A DNA stretch of 64,000 bases from LMUY01 sp964235495 (lineage in GTDB: Bacteria > Pseudomonadota > Alphaproteobacteria > Acetobacterales > Acetobacteraceae). Position numbers and translations under genes: made by a program. The notes below the pieces were generated by a model that saw only the letters and a list, made by a program, of their open reading frames with translations, searched no databases and was not told the DNA's origin. Shown one piece after another: positions 31,013 through 39,617 of the stretch; within the stretch, counting starts at the first letter, position 1; every line of letters begins with the position of its first letter. Where the stretch lies: NCBI GenBank assembly GCA_964235495.1, contig CAXSAX010000019.1, forward strand, positions 6,735-70,734, written 5' to 3'.

Positions 31013-32185
31013 ATGACCGAACGCCCAAGCGCCTCTTCCGCCTGGAAATTCGGTGTGCTGTTCTCCCAAACTGGCGTGACGGCGGCGATCGAGAGGACGC
31101 AACTCAACGCAACGGTGCTCGCGGCGCAGTCCATCAATGCGGCTGGCGGCATCGGCGGACGGCCTATCGAATTGGTGATTTACGATCCGCAATCCGACCC
31201 TCGGCAGTTCCAGGCGTTGGCAGAGCGCCTGCTTGCGCATGACCGGGTGCGGCTGATCTTTGGCTGTTATATGTCCAGCACGCGCAAAGCCGTGCTTCCC
31301 GTGGTGGAGGCCTACCGCGGCTTGCTGCTCTACCCGACGCTGTACGAAGGTTTCGAGTATTCCCCCAACTGCATTTACACCGGGTCCGCTCCTAACCAGA
31401 ACTCGCTGCCGCTGGCGCGCTACCTGTTCGGACATTATGGCAAGCGGCTACTCTTCGTAGGCTCGGACTATATCTATCCATTCGAGTCCAACCGGATCAT
31501 GGCCGACTTGGTGAGCCAGGCCGGAGGCACGGTGATGGATGAAATCTACGTCCCGCTCCAGGCCCGGGCAGAGGATTTCGTGCACGCGATCCGCGAGATC
31601 GGCCGCCTTCAGCCAGACGTGGTCTTCTCCACGGTCGTCGGTCAATCGACTGCAATCTTCTATCAGGCCTACCACGCCGCAGGTTTCGACCCGGCGCTCA
31701 TGCCGATTGCGAGTTTGACGACCAGCGAGGCGGAGGTGGCCGAGATGAATCCCGCCGCAGCCGCCGGCCACATCACTGCAGCTCCATTCTTCAACACCCT
31801 CAGGACGCCCGCGGCGGACCAGTTCGTTCAGGAGTTTCGCCGCAGCTTCGGCGCGAAGGCCCCCATCACGGCCGGCGCCGAAGCGGCGTACTTCCAAGTC
31901 AAACTGGTCGCCAGCGCGATCGGGCAGGCGGGCACGGATGAGCCGGCGCTGGTGCGGGCGGCCCTCTGCACTCTGGAGCACGAGGCACCGCAGGGGACAG
32001 TACGCATCGATGCCAGCAACAACCATGCGTACCTATGGCCGCGCGTCGCCAAGCTGGACTCGCAGGGCCAGTTCCGCGTGGTTTGGGACCCGGGAGTGCG
32101 CGTTCGGCCGGACCCATACTGCATCGGCCAGAGTCTGCACGGCACGGCCAATGCCCGGCGCCCCGCGTTGCCGGCCCAACCATAG
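31013..32185 (+). CDS. amiC: Amide-sensing regulator AmiC
   Basis: 390 aa, very like Pseudomonas aeruginosa AmiC: VLFSQTGVTA, GCYMSSTRKAV, YEGFEYSPNC, APNQNS, GSDYIYPFESN, IASLTTSEAEVA. It has a periplasmic-binding-protein fold but no signal peptide, so it is a cytosolic sensor. Without amide AmiC holds AmiR; with acetamide it releases it. The ATG at 31013 has AAGGA upstream; the frame is open from 30944 without support. amiR follows 24 bp later. Confidence 0.92.
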   Translation: MTERPSASSAWKFGVLFSQTGVTAAIERTQLNATVLAAQSINAAGGIGGRPIELVIYDPQSDPRQFQALAERLLAHDRVRLIFGCYMSSTRKAVLPVVEAYRGLLLYPTLYEGFEYSPNCIYTGSAPNQNSLPLARYLFGHYGKRLLFVGSDYIYPFESNRIMADLVSQAGGTVMDEIYVPLQARAEDFVHAIREIGRLQPDVVFSTVVGQSTAIFYQAYHAAGFDPALMPIASLTTSEAEVAEMNPAAAAGHITAAPFFNTLRTPAADQFVQEFRRSFGAKAPITAGAEAAYFQVKLVASAIGQAGTDEPALVRAALCTLEHEAPQGTVRIDASNNHAYLWPRVAKLDSQGQFRVVWDPGVRVRPDPYCIGQSLHGTANARRPALPAQP

Positions 32186-32209
32186 CGAGCAGGCGGAGGT
32201 CGGGCGAGC

Positions 32210-32809
32210 ATGGCCATCGAAATTCTCCGCGATCTAAGAGGCCTCCATGTCGAAGTCATGCACGCGCCAGACTCGGACAGGGTGAGCTTGGTTGAGCACC
32301 TGCAACGGATCGGCTGCGTGACCCGCGCGGTGTGGCCATTGCCGGACGGGCAAGCAAGCAAAGCAGATCTGGTCCTGCTGACGATCGACCATGACATGCG
32401 AGAACCGTTGCGCCGCCTGTTCCGTGACCAAGGTACGGTGCGCCCAACGGTGATCGGCATCGTCGAATATGAGAATCCATCCATGCTGCAACTGGCACTG
32501 GAGATCGGCACGCACGCCGTCATCGAGCGCCCGGTACGGCCTTTCGGGCTGCTTACCCAGTTAGTTATCGCCCGCAGCCTATGGTCCCAACAGCAGGCGG
32601 CGGCCGACCGGGTGCAGAAGCTGGAACGTAAACTGGCCGGGACGCAGAATGTACAGCGCGCACGGTTAATTCTAATGGCCAATGACAGGCTGACTGAGGC
32701 CGAGGCTTACCAGGCTATTCGCCGCCGGGCGATGGCTAGGCGCATCGCGCTTGAGGATATGGCCGCTGCAATCATCCAAGCCGATAATGTAGTTCGATCC
32801 AGGCTATGA
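32210..32809 (+). CDS. amiR: ANTAR-domain transcription antiterminator AmiR
   Basis: 199 aa. N-terminal pseudo-receiver (about 1-125), coiled-coil (about 125-155: QQQAAADRVQKLERKL), and C-terminal three-helix ANTAR RNA-binding domain (about 155-199: LTEAEAYQAIRRRAMARRIALEDMA). AmiR dimers bind the nascent leader of the amidase mRNA and stop a terminator from forming. Here the likely target is the amiE leader at 44805-44980, 12 kb away. Convergent with the ferredoxin gene. Confidence 0.92.
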   Translation: MAIEILRDLRGLHVEVMHAPDSDRVSLVEHLQRIGCVTRAVWPLPDGQASKADLVLLTIDHDMREPLRRLFRDQGTVRPTVIGIVEYENPSMLQLALEIGTHAVIERPVRPFGLLTQLVIARSLWSQQQAAADRVQKLERKLAGTQNVQRARLILMANDRLTEAEAYQAIRRRAMARRIALEDMAAAIIQADNVVRSRL

Positions 32810-32837
32810 GGTTTATGATGCTCTAGCCCGCTCGCCC

Positions 32838-33212
32838 TCACCCGTGTAAGGTAGCCGGGTCGATGTTGAGCACCAGCCGTTCGACCCGCTTCCCGCCCAC
32901 GACGTGGCGGCGCATAATCTCCTCCACATCGGCCTGAGTTTCATAGTGATACCAAACGCCGTCCGGATAGACTACCATGATTGGGCCGTGCTCGCAGGTG
33001 TTCATGCAACCTGCATGGTTGATGCGAACTCGTTGTGCCCCGAGCACCATGCCTAGACGGCACATGTAGTCGCACAACGCTCGGCTGCCCTTGCTGGCGC
33101 AGCAGCCGCGCCAATGGGTGGACGGACGCTGGTTGGTGCAACAGAACACATGCACACGGTATAACGGGCCGTGCTCGCCGGCAGCGGGAGACATTTCGCC
33201 TGCTGCCGGCAT
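32838..33212 (-). CDS. Thioredoxin-like [2Fe-2S] ferredoxin
   Basis: 124 aa. Four-cysteine pattern of this fold: CCTNQRP...GCCASKGS near residues 24-45 and GCMNTCEHGP near 68-77, followed by the conserved VVYPDGVWY. It likely carries electrons or senses redox in the cytosol. The start is uncertain: ATG at 33212, or the internal ATG at 33194. It lies 4 bp after the peroxiredoxin stop and ends the cobW-prx-fdx run. Confidence 0.85.
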   Translation of the reverse strand: MPAAGEMSPAAGEHGPLYRVHVFCCTNQRPSTHWRGCCASKGSRALCDYMCRLGMVLGAQRVRINHAGCMNTCEHGPIMVVYPDGVWYHYETQADVEEIMRRHVVGGKRVERLVLNIDPATLHG

Positions 33213-33216
33213 AGCG

Positions 33217-33708
33217 TTAGGCTATGGCCTGAGCGAGCAAGCTGGACGCCGCGCTCGTCCCGTGGTCAAAAATGCTCTTCTCGACGTTCACGGTCGTCAC
33301 GATGCCGTCCTCCACCACCATCGAGTAGCGTTGGGAGCGTTCGCCCAACCCGAAGGCGGTGAGATCCAGCGACATGCCGATGCTGCGCGTAAACTCTGCC
33401 TGCGGGTCACACAGCATGATAACCTTGCCGTCTACCCCGTGTTGCTCGCCCCAAGCAGACATGACGAACGGGTCGTTGACGGAAATGCAGGCAATCTCGG
33501 CCGTGCCCTCCGCCTTCAACTTGTCCGCCTCGGCAACGTAGCCAGGCAGGTGGGACGTGGTGCAAACCGGGGTGTAGGCGCCCGGCAATCCAAACAGGAT
33601 CACCTTTCGTCCGGCAAGGAAGCTTGCCATATCGATATCTTTGATTCCATCAGACGTCATCTGCTTCAACGTTGCGCTCGGAATCGTCTTGCCACTCTCG
33701 ATCGTCAA
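33217..33708 (-). CDS. Prx5-type peroxiredoxin
   Basis: 163 aa. Peroxidatic Cys in PGAYTPVCTTSHLPG, plus ACISVNDPFVMSAWG and FGLGERSQRYSMVV, all typical of the Prx5 family that reduces H2O2 and alkyl hydroperoxides with thiols or glutaredoxin. The start is TTG at 33708 with AAGGAG 8-9 bp upstream. It lies 30 bp after cobW and 4 bp before the ferredoxin, which suggests a small redox operon. Confidence 0.9.
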   Translation of the reverse strand: MTIESGKTIPSATLKQMTSDGIKDIDMASFLAGRKVILFGLPGAYTPVCTTSHLPGYVAEADKLKAEGTAEIACISVNDPFVMSAWGEQHGVDGKVIMLCDPQAEFTRSIGMSLDLTAFGLGERSQRYSMVVEDGIVTTVNVEKSIFDHGTSAASSLLAQAIA

Positions 33709-33738
33709 TTGGGAATCTCCTTGTCCTGGGTTGGTCTC

Positions 33739-34713
33739 CTACTTGAACACGCAGCCGCTTAGCCCGGCCGCGAATTCCTCCCGGTTCAGGTTTTTTCCGA
33801 TGACGACAAATTGCGTCATTTTGGTTTCGTTCGGCTCCCACAGCCGGTCGCGGCGCAGGGTGGTCAGCATGCGCACACTCTGGAATACCAGACGCTCGTC
33901 GAAGCCGCTCGCGTAGAATAGCCCCTTGGTCCGGTACAGGTCGTCGCCCCGCTCCGCCGCAATGCCGTTCATCCAAGTCATTAGCCGGTTCACGTCGATT
34001 GGGCGGCTCTCATGCAGCACGAAGGAGCCGATCGCCGGGTCATGCTCATGCTCATGGTCGCCCAGGAACTCGGGATCGACCTCCAGCTTCTGCACTAAGT
34101 CGAACGCGCCGACGCCGATAATCTCGGCCAAGTCGATTTCGGCATTGGTTGTGTAATAGATCTTTGCCAGCGGATTGAGGGAACGCACCTGGCGCTCGAC
34201 CTCTGCCATTTTCTCCGGCGTGACCAAATCCATCTTGTTGATGAGCACGATGTCGCTGAACGCCACCTGCTCGACCGCTTCGTTACTCTGTTCCAGATTG
34301 CGTCCGAGATTGACTGCATCCACGACAGTAACAAACGCGTCTAACCGTATGCCGGCCTTTACGTCATCAGCAGCGAAGAAGGTGGAAGCGACGGGCGCCG
34401 GGTCGGCAAGGCCCGTGGTCTCAATGAGAATGCCGTCCAGCGTGCCGGCGCGCTCCTGCAAGCGGCCCAGCGTTTCCACCAAATCTCCCCGCACGGTGCA
34501 GCACAGGCAGCCGTTGTTGAACTCAACCAATTGGGCGTCTTTGTCGTGAATCACCAGTTGACCGTCGATGCTGATCTCGCCGAATTCATTGACGATGACG
34601 GCGAGCTTGCGGCCGTGCTGCTCGCGCAGGATGCGGTTGATAAGTGTGGTCTTGCCGGACCCAAGGAATCCAGTCACGACGGTAGCGGGAATGCGGGTGT
34701 CAGTTGCGGACAT
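33739..34713 (-). CDS. CobW/COG0523-family metallochaperone GTPase
   Basis: 324 aa. G1 GFLGSGKTT (15-23), the metal-binding CxCC in NNGCLCCTVRGDL (68-72), Walker B-like ETTGLADP, NKMD, a His-rich stretch DHEHEHDP (about 216-223), and CobW C-terminal domain (about 230-324). GTP-driven delivery of Zn, Co or other metals to a client enzyme is the family role. Client unknown here; neighbours are tubulin-like proteins and peroxiredoxin. A terminator lies between it and the upstream tubulin-like gene, so it probably has its own promoter or is expressed by read-through. Confidence 0.9.
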   Translation of the reverse strand: MSATDTRIPATVVTGFLGSGKTTLINRILREQHGRKLAVIVNEFGEISIDGQLVIHDKDAQLVEFNNGCLCCTVRGDLVETLGRLQERAGTLDGILIETTGLADPAPVASTFFAADDVKAGIRLDAFVTVVDAVNLGRNLEQSNEAVEQVAFSDIVLINKMDLVTPEKMAEVERQVRSLNPLAKIYYTTNAEIDLAEIIGVGAFDLVQKLEVDPEFLGDHEHEHDPAIGSFVLHESRPIDVNRLMTWMNGIAAERGDDLYRTKGLFYASGFDERLVFQSVRMLTTLRRDRLWEPNETKMTQFVVIGKNLNREEFAAGLSGCVFK

Positions 34714-34742
34714 GAGTGCAGCCTTGTTCCAGGAAAGGAAAT

Positions 34743-34768
34743 GGGCGGGGGCGTTGAAGCCCCCGCCC
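34743..34768 (-). terminator. Intrinsic terminator after the first tubulin-like gene
   Basis: Perfect 10-bp stem GGGCGGGGGC (34743-34752), loop GTTGAA, GCCCCCGCCC (34759-34768), followed on the minus strand by ATTTCCTTTCC. It starts 8 bp after the stop of the tubulin-like gene at 34777. Confidence 0.75.
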
Positions 34769-34776
34769 GCCCGTCC

Positions 34777-36483
34777 TTAGGAAGCCATCTCAGGCGCGAC
34801 ACTTGAGCGGACCCGCTTCGGCGCGGCACCGCCAGGCGTCATCACCAGGGTCTTGGTCATGGCCTCGATGCCAGCCTCCAAGATCACCTTGCGGTTCGGC
34901 GGGGGTAGGATAGTCCCGCGAAGCTGGTCGTAAGAGACAACCACCCAGCAGGCGCAGCCCCAAAAGCACTCGCCGGCCATGCCCTCGAAGCGAATTGCCG
35001 GCTCGGACAGCATCGGGCCGAGGTCGATCAACCAGGCATGCTCGATCAGCCGCTCTTCCCACGACAATTTGTCGTAGTTCGCCTGGCTGGCCCAGAAAGC
35101 GAGCAAGTCGGTCTTGGCAAGGCCTGGCATGATGACGTTGGCATAGGCGGTCAACGTGTCGAAGAACTCGTGAGTCTCGATCTGGAGGGTAGAGTCATCC
35201 TCCAGCATGTAGTTCTTCTTCATCATGTCCCTGAACGCATCGGACAAGTTGGTATGGCCCATATTGCGGGAGCCATAGATCGTGACCTCGGCGTAGTCGG
35301 TCTTGAACCCATCCTTCAGGCCGCTGTACTTCGGCGTGAAATCAATCCACTGGTTGAGCACGTCATCCCACTTGGACGGCGATTCCCCTGGAAGCACTTG
35401 CACACCCGGGTGCGACAGCTTTGCCGTGTCGAACAGCGTCCAGCTCCGCGCCTTGGAGCTGACGGTCTCGTGCGGAGCACCGGTCAGGCCGGAGGGGCGC
35501 AACGCGCGGAACAGGTCACGGCCGTTATCCACCACGGCAAAGCGCATGAAGCTATCAGCCACGAAGCGGTTCGTCACCATTTCCTTGGCGTGCTGGCGTA
35601 TGCGGGTTTCGCCCGTCGTGGTGTAGGCAGTCAGGCGTTGCCAGCTGTGCTCGGGGTTCACGACGAAAAAGCCGCCGGTGAACGGGCTGCGGTAGAGATC
35701 TCCCCATACGGCCGTGACGCCGGCGTTCTTCTCGTCGTCCAGCATGCAGTCGAGATCGTTGAGCGTCGTGTAAAGTGTAGCGCTGTCGCGATAGATTTCC
35801 GGGTCGCCGCTGTGCGGCAACTGGCCCACGCCGATGACGGGGATGCGGCGGCCAAACTTCACGTTCGATAGGTGCCGGGCCATGTCCATGACCATGCCGC
35901 TGCCGGTGCCGCCGGCCAGGCTGAAGCAGACCGTGACGAGCGAGGGCAGCCCCGCCTTCTCGACGTGGTTGACGAAGTTACGCAACGCCACGTCCATCGG
36001 ACGCTCGCCGGCATAGTAAGCGTTGGCGTAGATCGCCTTGGCGACGGCGCGGGGGAAATGGTTGCCCGGCTCCGGCATCACATACTTTTTGGGGACGTAG
36101 GACTCGAAGTTAGGGTTCCAGTAGTAGCGGGGATACTCAAGCTTGAGAAACTCGCGCGTACGATTCATACCTTCGAAGAATTCGTCTTTCGAGGGCACTG
36201 GCAACGGAACAGCTTGGAACAGGAATCGGTCGGCTGGGATGCCGCGCGACTCCAGTCGCTTAACGAAAGACGAGGCATAGTCTTGAGCAAGGCTCATATC
36301 TTGGTCGCCAATATCGACGACGAGTGCGGCGAAGGTGGCGCGAGGATCGGCCAAGTGATCCTCGACCTCGCCAGTGCGCAACAGCGCCTCAACATAGGCG
36401 GCACCAGTGCGGCCGACACCGACGACGTGCATACAATGCGGAGCCTGCGTCCCGGTAGAACTGTGGTAAAGTGAAGCGCTCAT
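34777..36483 (-). CDS. Tubulin/FtsZ-like protein, paralogue 1
   Basis: 568 aa. Rossmann-type start VVGVGRTGAAY (20-30) corresponds to the first nucleotide loop, and SLAGGTGSGM (188-197) to the tubulin/FtsZ signature loop GGGTGTG. It matches the broad tubulin-like group rather than cell-division FtsZ (about 350-400 aa). Shared with the paralogue at 36895: AVDIGD, LEYPR/LEYPG, RAVAKA.Y..AYY, ARHLSN, LN.LDC, and C-terminal EP..R.EGMAG. No membrane helix or FtsZ C-terminal peptide. The ATG at 36483 has AAAGGA; an extension to 36525 is unsupported. Function unknown. Confidence 0.78.
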   Translation of the reverse strand: MSASLYHSSTGTQAPHCMHVVGVGRTGAAYVEALLRTGEVEDHLADPRATFAALVVDIGDQDMSLAQDYASSFVKRLESRGIPADRFLFQAVPLPVPSKDEFFEGMNRTREFLKLEYPRYYWNPNFESYVPKKYVMPEPGNHFPRAVAKAIYANAYYAGERPMDVALRNFVNHVEKAGLPSLVTVCFSLAGGTGSGMVMDMARHLSNVKFGRRIPVIGVGQLPHSGDPEIYRDSATLYTTLNDLDCMLDDEKNAGVTAVWGDLYRSPFTGGFFVVNPEHSWQRLTAYTTTGETRIRQHAKEMVTNRFVADSFMRFAVVDNGRDLFRALRPSGLTGAPHETVSSKARSWTLFDTAKLSHPGVQVLPGESPSKWDDVLNQWIDFTPKYSGLKDGFKTDYAEVTIYGSRNMGHTNLSDAFRDMMKKNYMLEDDSTLQIETHEFFDTLTAYANVIMPGLAKTDLLAFWASQANYDKLSWEERLIEHAWLIDLGPMLSEPAIRFEGMAGECFWGCACWVVVSYDQLRGTILPPPNRKVILEAGIEAMTKTLVMTPGGAAPKRVRSSVAPEMAS

Positions 36484-36518
36484 GGTTGTGTCCTTTTTAG
36501 GTGGTTTGCTGTGTTTAA

Positions 36519-36845
36519 TCAGCAACGAACAGAGAAGGTGCCAGTCTTTTCAATATAGCCCAGGTCCCTCATAATGTGAGCCACCGACGTTGCTCGATGG
36601 CTTGACACATAAATCATGTAGTCCTCGACAAACAAGCCAGGGTCGGTCGATATTACACCCTCCTCAATAAGCTGAACGGCCTTTTCAAGATGGACACGCT
36701 CTAGCTCAGATGTCCACACTGGATTTTCGATGTGTATCGCGGTACCGTCAACCGTAGAAATTTGCAGAAACTTGCCGCCTGTAATAGTAGGAACTTTGAA
36801 ACCATTCCTGTACTTTTCAATCACATCCGACCAAACGAGAGGCAT
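36519..36845 (-). CDS. Hypothetical protein between the two tubulin-like genes
   Basis: 108 aa, no family recognised. Mixed alpha/beta composition, no signal or membrane helix; acidic middle (LEKAVQLIEEGVI, TDPGLFVEDYMIYV). It lies 49 bp after paralogue 2 and 35 bp before paralogue 1 on the same strand, so it is probably part of the same transcript. It could be an accessory or regulator of the filament-forming proteins; that is a guess from position. Lower GC than its neighbours. Confidence 0.6.
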   Translation of the reverse strand: MPLVWSDVIEKYRNGFKVPTITGGKFLQISTVDGTAIHIENPVWTSELERVHLEKAVQLIEEGVISTDPGLFVEDYMIYVSSHRATSVAHIMRDLGYIEKTGTFSVRC

Positions 36846-36894
36846 TACGATTTTCCATTATCATTGCTGAAAAGTAGGCCTCGGCGCACATTGG

Positions 36895-38391
36895 TCATGC
36901 GGCCCGATCGACGGCTGAAGCCGGCAATGTCCCGCCCTGTAATTCCTCGAACGGCACGGCAACCCATCCACCGCTACCGCCCAAGCTTGCGCCGGCCATA
37001 CCCTCCAGCCGGGTCGAGGGCTCGCAGAGCAGGACGCCCTGGTCTAGCAGCAACGAATGGTCGAGCAGGCGTTCACCCATCGCCTCGCCATCGTAGGCAT
37101 CGCGCGCTTCAAAGAACAGGCTGAGGTCCAGCTTGCTCAGGCACGGCAGCACGAATTGGATGGAACCTTCCCGCCCACCGCCCACGACGTGCGGCGGAAC
37201 CTCGGGATGCAGGGCTGCCCCTACGCTTTCGGCCGTTCGCGCATCATTCCCATTCTCTGCAGCGGCCACGCGCACCTCGACAAACTCCGGCACATAATCC
37301 GGCAACAGCCCTATCTGCGTCCGCATCCGCGGCCCAACCGCGATCGGCCCGGCAGCATCGGCGTAAGCCAGCATATGGATCCAGCGCGGTCCCCAGGGCG
37401 TTCGTGCGGCGGAATGTTGCGTTGAGGGGGCGGCGACCCAGTTCAGCAGGCGCAGCAGTTCCCAGGCGTTAGCACCCTTCCTCCCCGTCAACAGTGAGGC
37501 GATCTCCTGGTCGCCGCGCCGATGGGTTGCCGCAAGGTCATGCGTGGCTGCCCAGACGTGCTGCTGCGGAATGATGATGAATCCGGCGGTGAAAGGATTC
37601 CTGAAAAGCTCGCCGCACGAGGCAACCACGCCCTGGTTTTTGGCTTCGTCGCCTAAGCAGTCCAGCTCATTGAGCAAAGGGAACAAAGACGCGTCTCGAT
37701 GCTCCGGCAGGTCGCCCTCGCATGGCGCGATGCCGAGGCCTGCCACGAGGATGCGGCGGCCGAACACCCGGTTGGAGAGATGGCGCGCAAGATCGACCGC
37801 GATGCCGCTGCCAGTGCCGCCGCCCATCCCGAACACGACCGCGACCATGGATTGCGCGTTCGCGGCGTCCACGCTGGCGGCGAACGCCCGCAACGCCAGT
37901 TCGGCCACCCGTATCCCGCCATAATAAGCGCAACCATAGACCGCTTTGGCGACGGCGCGCCGGAAACGACCACCCGCAGCCGGAAACTCCACATTAGGCG
38001 GCAGCCAAGGCTCGTCTGGGCTGCTAATTCGGCGGCCTGGATATTCGAGCGTCAGGAAGCTTGGGTAGCTGCGGAGTACGGCGAACAGCTCATCCCGGTG
38101 CGGAACGGGCAGGGAAAGGAAAATAACCTCGGCGCGGTCTGCCGGCATGTCTGCGGCAATTGCCCGTAGGCCGCCATCCCCATCGCCGATATCGACGGCA
38201 AGCGCCACCAGCTTGGGTGCGCCGAGCTCCAGATTGCGTAAGACCTCAGCGATTACGCTGATCCCAGCGCTGCCGATGCCGACGATATGCGTCCCAATTG
38301 GCAAAGCTTCGCCGCCTGTCACGCGATGGATCCCACGCCGCAGCGCATCAAGCTTGCGCCGTTTGAGTCTGTCTTCTGTCGAGAGGCTCAT
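36895..38391 (-). CDS. Tubulin/FtsZ-like protein, paralogue 2
   Basis: 498 aa. HIVGIGSAGIS (35-45) and MGGGTGSGIAVDLA (189-202), the full tubulin signature motif. The signature falls at the same residue number as in paralogue 1, and the two proteins share motifs along their length, so they arose by duplication. This copy keeps GGGTGSG while paralogue 1 has AGGTGSG. The ATG at 38391 is chosen as the most plausible; in-frame ATGs at 38412 and 38469 exist and no ribosome site is strong. Function unknown. Confidence 0.77.
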   Translation of the reverse strand: MSLSTEDRLKRRKLDALRRGIHRVTGGEALPIGTHIVGIGSAGISVIAEVLRNLELGAPKLVALAVDIGDGDGGLRAIAADMPADRAEVIFLSLPVPHRDELFAVLRSYPSFLTLEYPGRRISSPDEPWLPPNVEFPAAGGRFRRAVAKAVYGCAYYGGIRVAELALRAFAASVDAANAQSMVAVVFGMGGGTGSGIAVDLARHLSNRVFGRRILVAGLGIAPCEGDLPEHRDASLFPLLNELDCLGDEAKNQGVVASCGELFRNPFTAGFIIIPQQHVWAATHDLAATHRRGDQEIASLLTGRKGANAWELLRLLNWVAAPSTQHSAARTPWGPRWIHMLAYADAAGPIAVGPRMRTQIGLLPDYVPEFVEVRVAAAENGNDARTAESVGAALHPEVPPHVVGGGREGSIQFVLPCLSKLDLSLFFEARDAYDGEAMGERLLDHSLLLDQGVLLCEPSTRLEGMAGASLGGSGGWVAVPFEELQGGTLPASAVDRAA

Positions 38392-38691
38392 CGGATGAGC
38401 TACGCTCCGCATTGAATGAGGAAACGGCAGACTGTCCAATGAAAGGACAGCGATTGTACAAGCATGCAAGTAGTCACACGCTCAGCAGGATAGGATTGAG
38501 GGAGTAAGTACGATCTCAAGGCTACAGGATCAGCTTCATTGATGATCCGGCACTCGATCGTTACAGCTCTGTCAACACCTTAAGAAATACGAGCGCATTG
38601 CCTCGCGCGTCAAGCATTAAATCATGGCTGCCATGTTTAAAATTAGCACCAGAAATCCGGTATGCGCCACGCTGCGCCTGCGATGGCCTGA
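38392..38691. other. 300-bp intergenic region upstream of the tubulin-like operon
   Basis: No gene seen. Relatively AT-rich. It holds a 6-bp inverted repeat CTGTCC/GGACAG (38432-38437/38445-38450), 41-59 bp upstream of the paralogue 2 start, which could be an operator or leader hairpin. A short minus-strand frame across 38561-38776 looks non-coding. Confidence 0.4.
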
Positions 38692-39603
38692 TCAGGACGC
38701 TATGGGGCTGCCTGACCCTGCCGCGCTTAGGAAACGCACAATCGCTGTAGCCACGCTGGCCGGATGCTCCTCGCACACGCCAAGGGAGCCAGCGTTCAGG
38801 CAGGTGGTGTAAATGCCGGGCTCAGCGGCGAGCGCTTCCATCTCCAGCTTGGAGCGGGGCGGCGTCTGCGGCCCGTAAAGCAGCAGCTTCGGGGCGGTCG
38901 CGGTGCGAGCCAGGGTAAGGAAGGCCTTCTGGTCCGCCACCGCGTCCAGCGCGCCGGTCACGAACGCCCCCGAGCCGAACCGCCCGCCGGGCCGCCGCGC
39001 AATTGACGCCTTGCGCGCCACGAACTCCGGGGTGACCCGGCCAGGGTCGGTATAGACATGCCGGCGATACATCATCCCGATAATCGGCCGGGACACGTTC
39101 AGGCGGTACAGCGCCGGTCCCAGCACTGGCGCGCGGATGGCCGCCAAGATGCGGTCCTGCGCCGGCCGTCGTCCACCCATCATCGTCGGCAGCGGGCCAC
39201 GCCAAGTGGGCGCCGCGAGCACGATGCTGGACCAAACGTTCGGCCTGTGCTGCGCCAGTTGCAGCGCGTAGGCCGCCGCGTGGCCAGCCGCCACCACGGC
39301 GCACGGCGTTCCCGTCACCTCCTCCACGAAGGCTTGCAGGAAGGCCTGGTGCAACGCGGGCGAGTGCCGCAGCGCCGGGCCGCCGCTGCGGCCGAAGCCT
39401 GGCCAATCCGTGGTGATGGTCCGGCGCAAACCGGACAGCTCCTCCGCGAGTCTTGCCATCTCCTCGCGGCTGGAGACGGTGCTGAAAGGCGGCAGCAGGA
39501 GGATTGCCAGGCCATGCCCGCGGACCTCATAGTTCACATGAACCGGCACGCCTTGCCAATTCCACGAAAAGGTACGGGTGTCGCTCGCGTCAAATTGGTC
39601 CAT
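38692..39603 (-). CDS. Alpha/beta-hydrolase-fold protein lacking the catalytic triad
   Basis: 303 aa. Fold is clear: LLLPPFSTVSSREEM, DWPGFGRSGGP, and the nucleophile-elbow region VVAAGHAAAYALQLA. But the elbow reads GHAAA where active enzymes have GxSxG, the acid turn reads YGPQTPP where Asp is usual, and the final loop reads AGSLGVCEEHP where GH is usual. All three triad positions are therefore replaced, so it is predicted non-catalytic: a binding or scaffold protein. ATG at 39603 with GGGAG; TTG at 39609 is the alternative. Divergent from the next gene with only 14 bp between the two starts. Confidence 0.8.
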   Translation of the reverse strand: MDQFDASDTRTFSWNWQGVPVHVNYEVRGHGLAILLLPPFSTVSSREEMARLAEELSGLRRTITTDWPGFGRSGGPALRHSPALHQAFLQAFVEEVTGTPCAVVAAGHAAAYALQLAQHRPNVWSSIVLAAPTWRGPLPTMMGGRRPAQDRILAAIRAPVLGPALYRLNVSRPIIGMMYRRHVYTDPGRVTPEFVARKASIARRPGGRFGSGAFVTGALDAVADQKAFLTLARTATAPKLLLYGPQTPPRSKLEMEALAAEPGIYTTCLNAGSLGVCEEHPASVATAIVRFLSAAGSGSPIAS

Positions 39604-39617
39604 GCTCAAGCTCCCTT

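Noticed and set aside
34777..38391. Cell-division FtsZ
   Set aside because: Both proteins are much longer than FtsZ, the signature loop lies near residue 190 instead of about 105, no C-terminal FtsA/ZipA peptide, and there is no division cluster.
38561..38776. 71-codon minus-strand ORF upstream of the tubulin-like operon
   Set aside because: Overlaps the end of the hydrolase gene, no ribosome site and no protein-like pattern.
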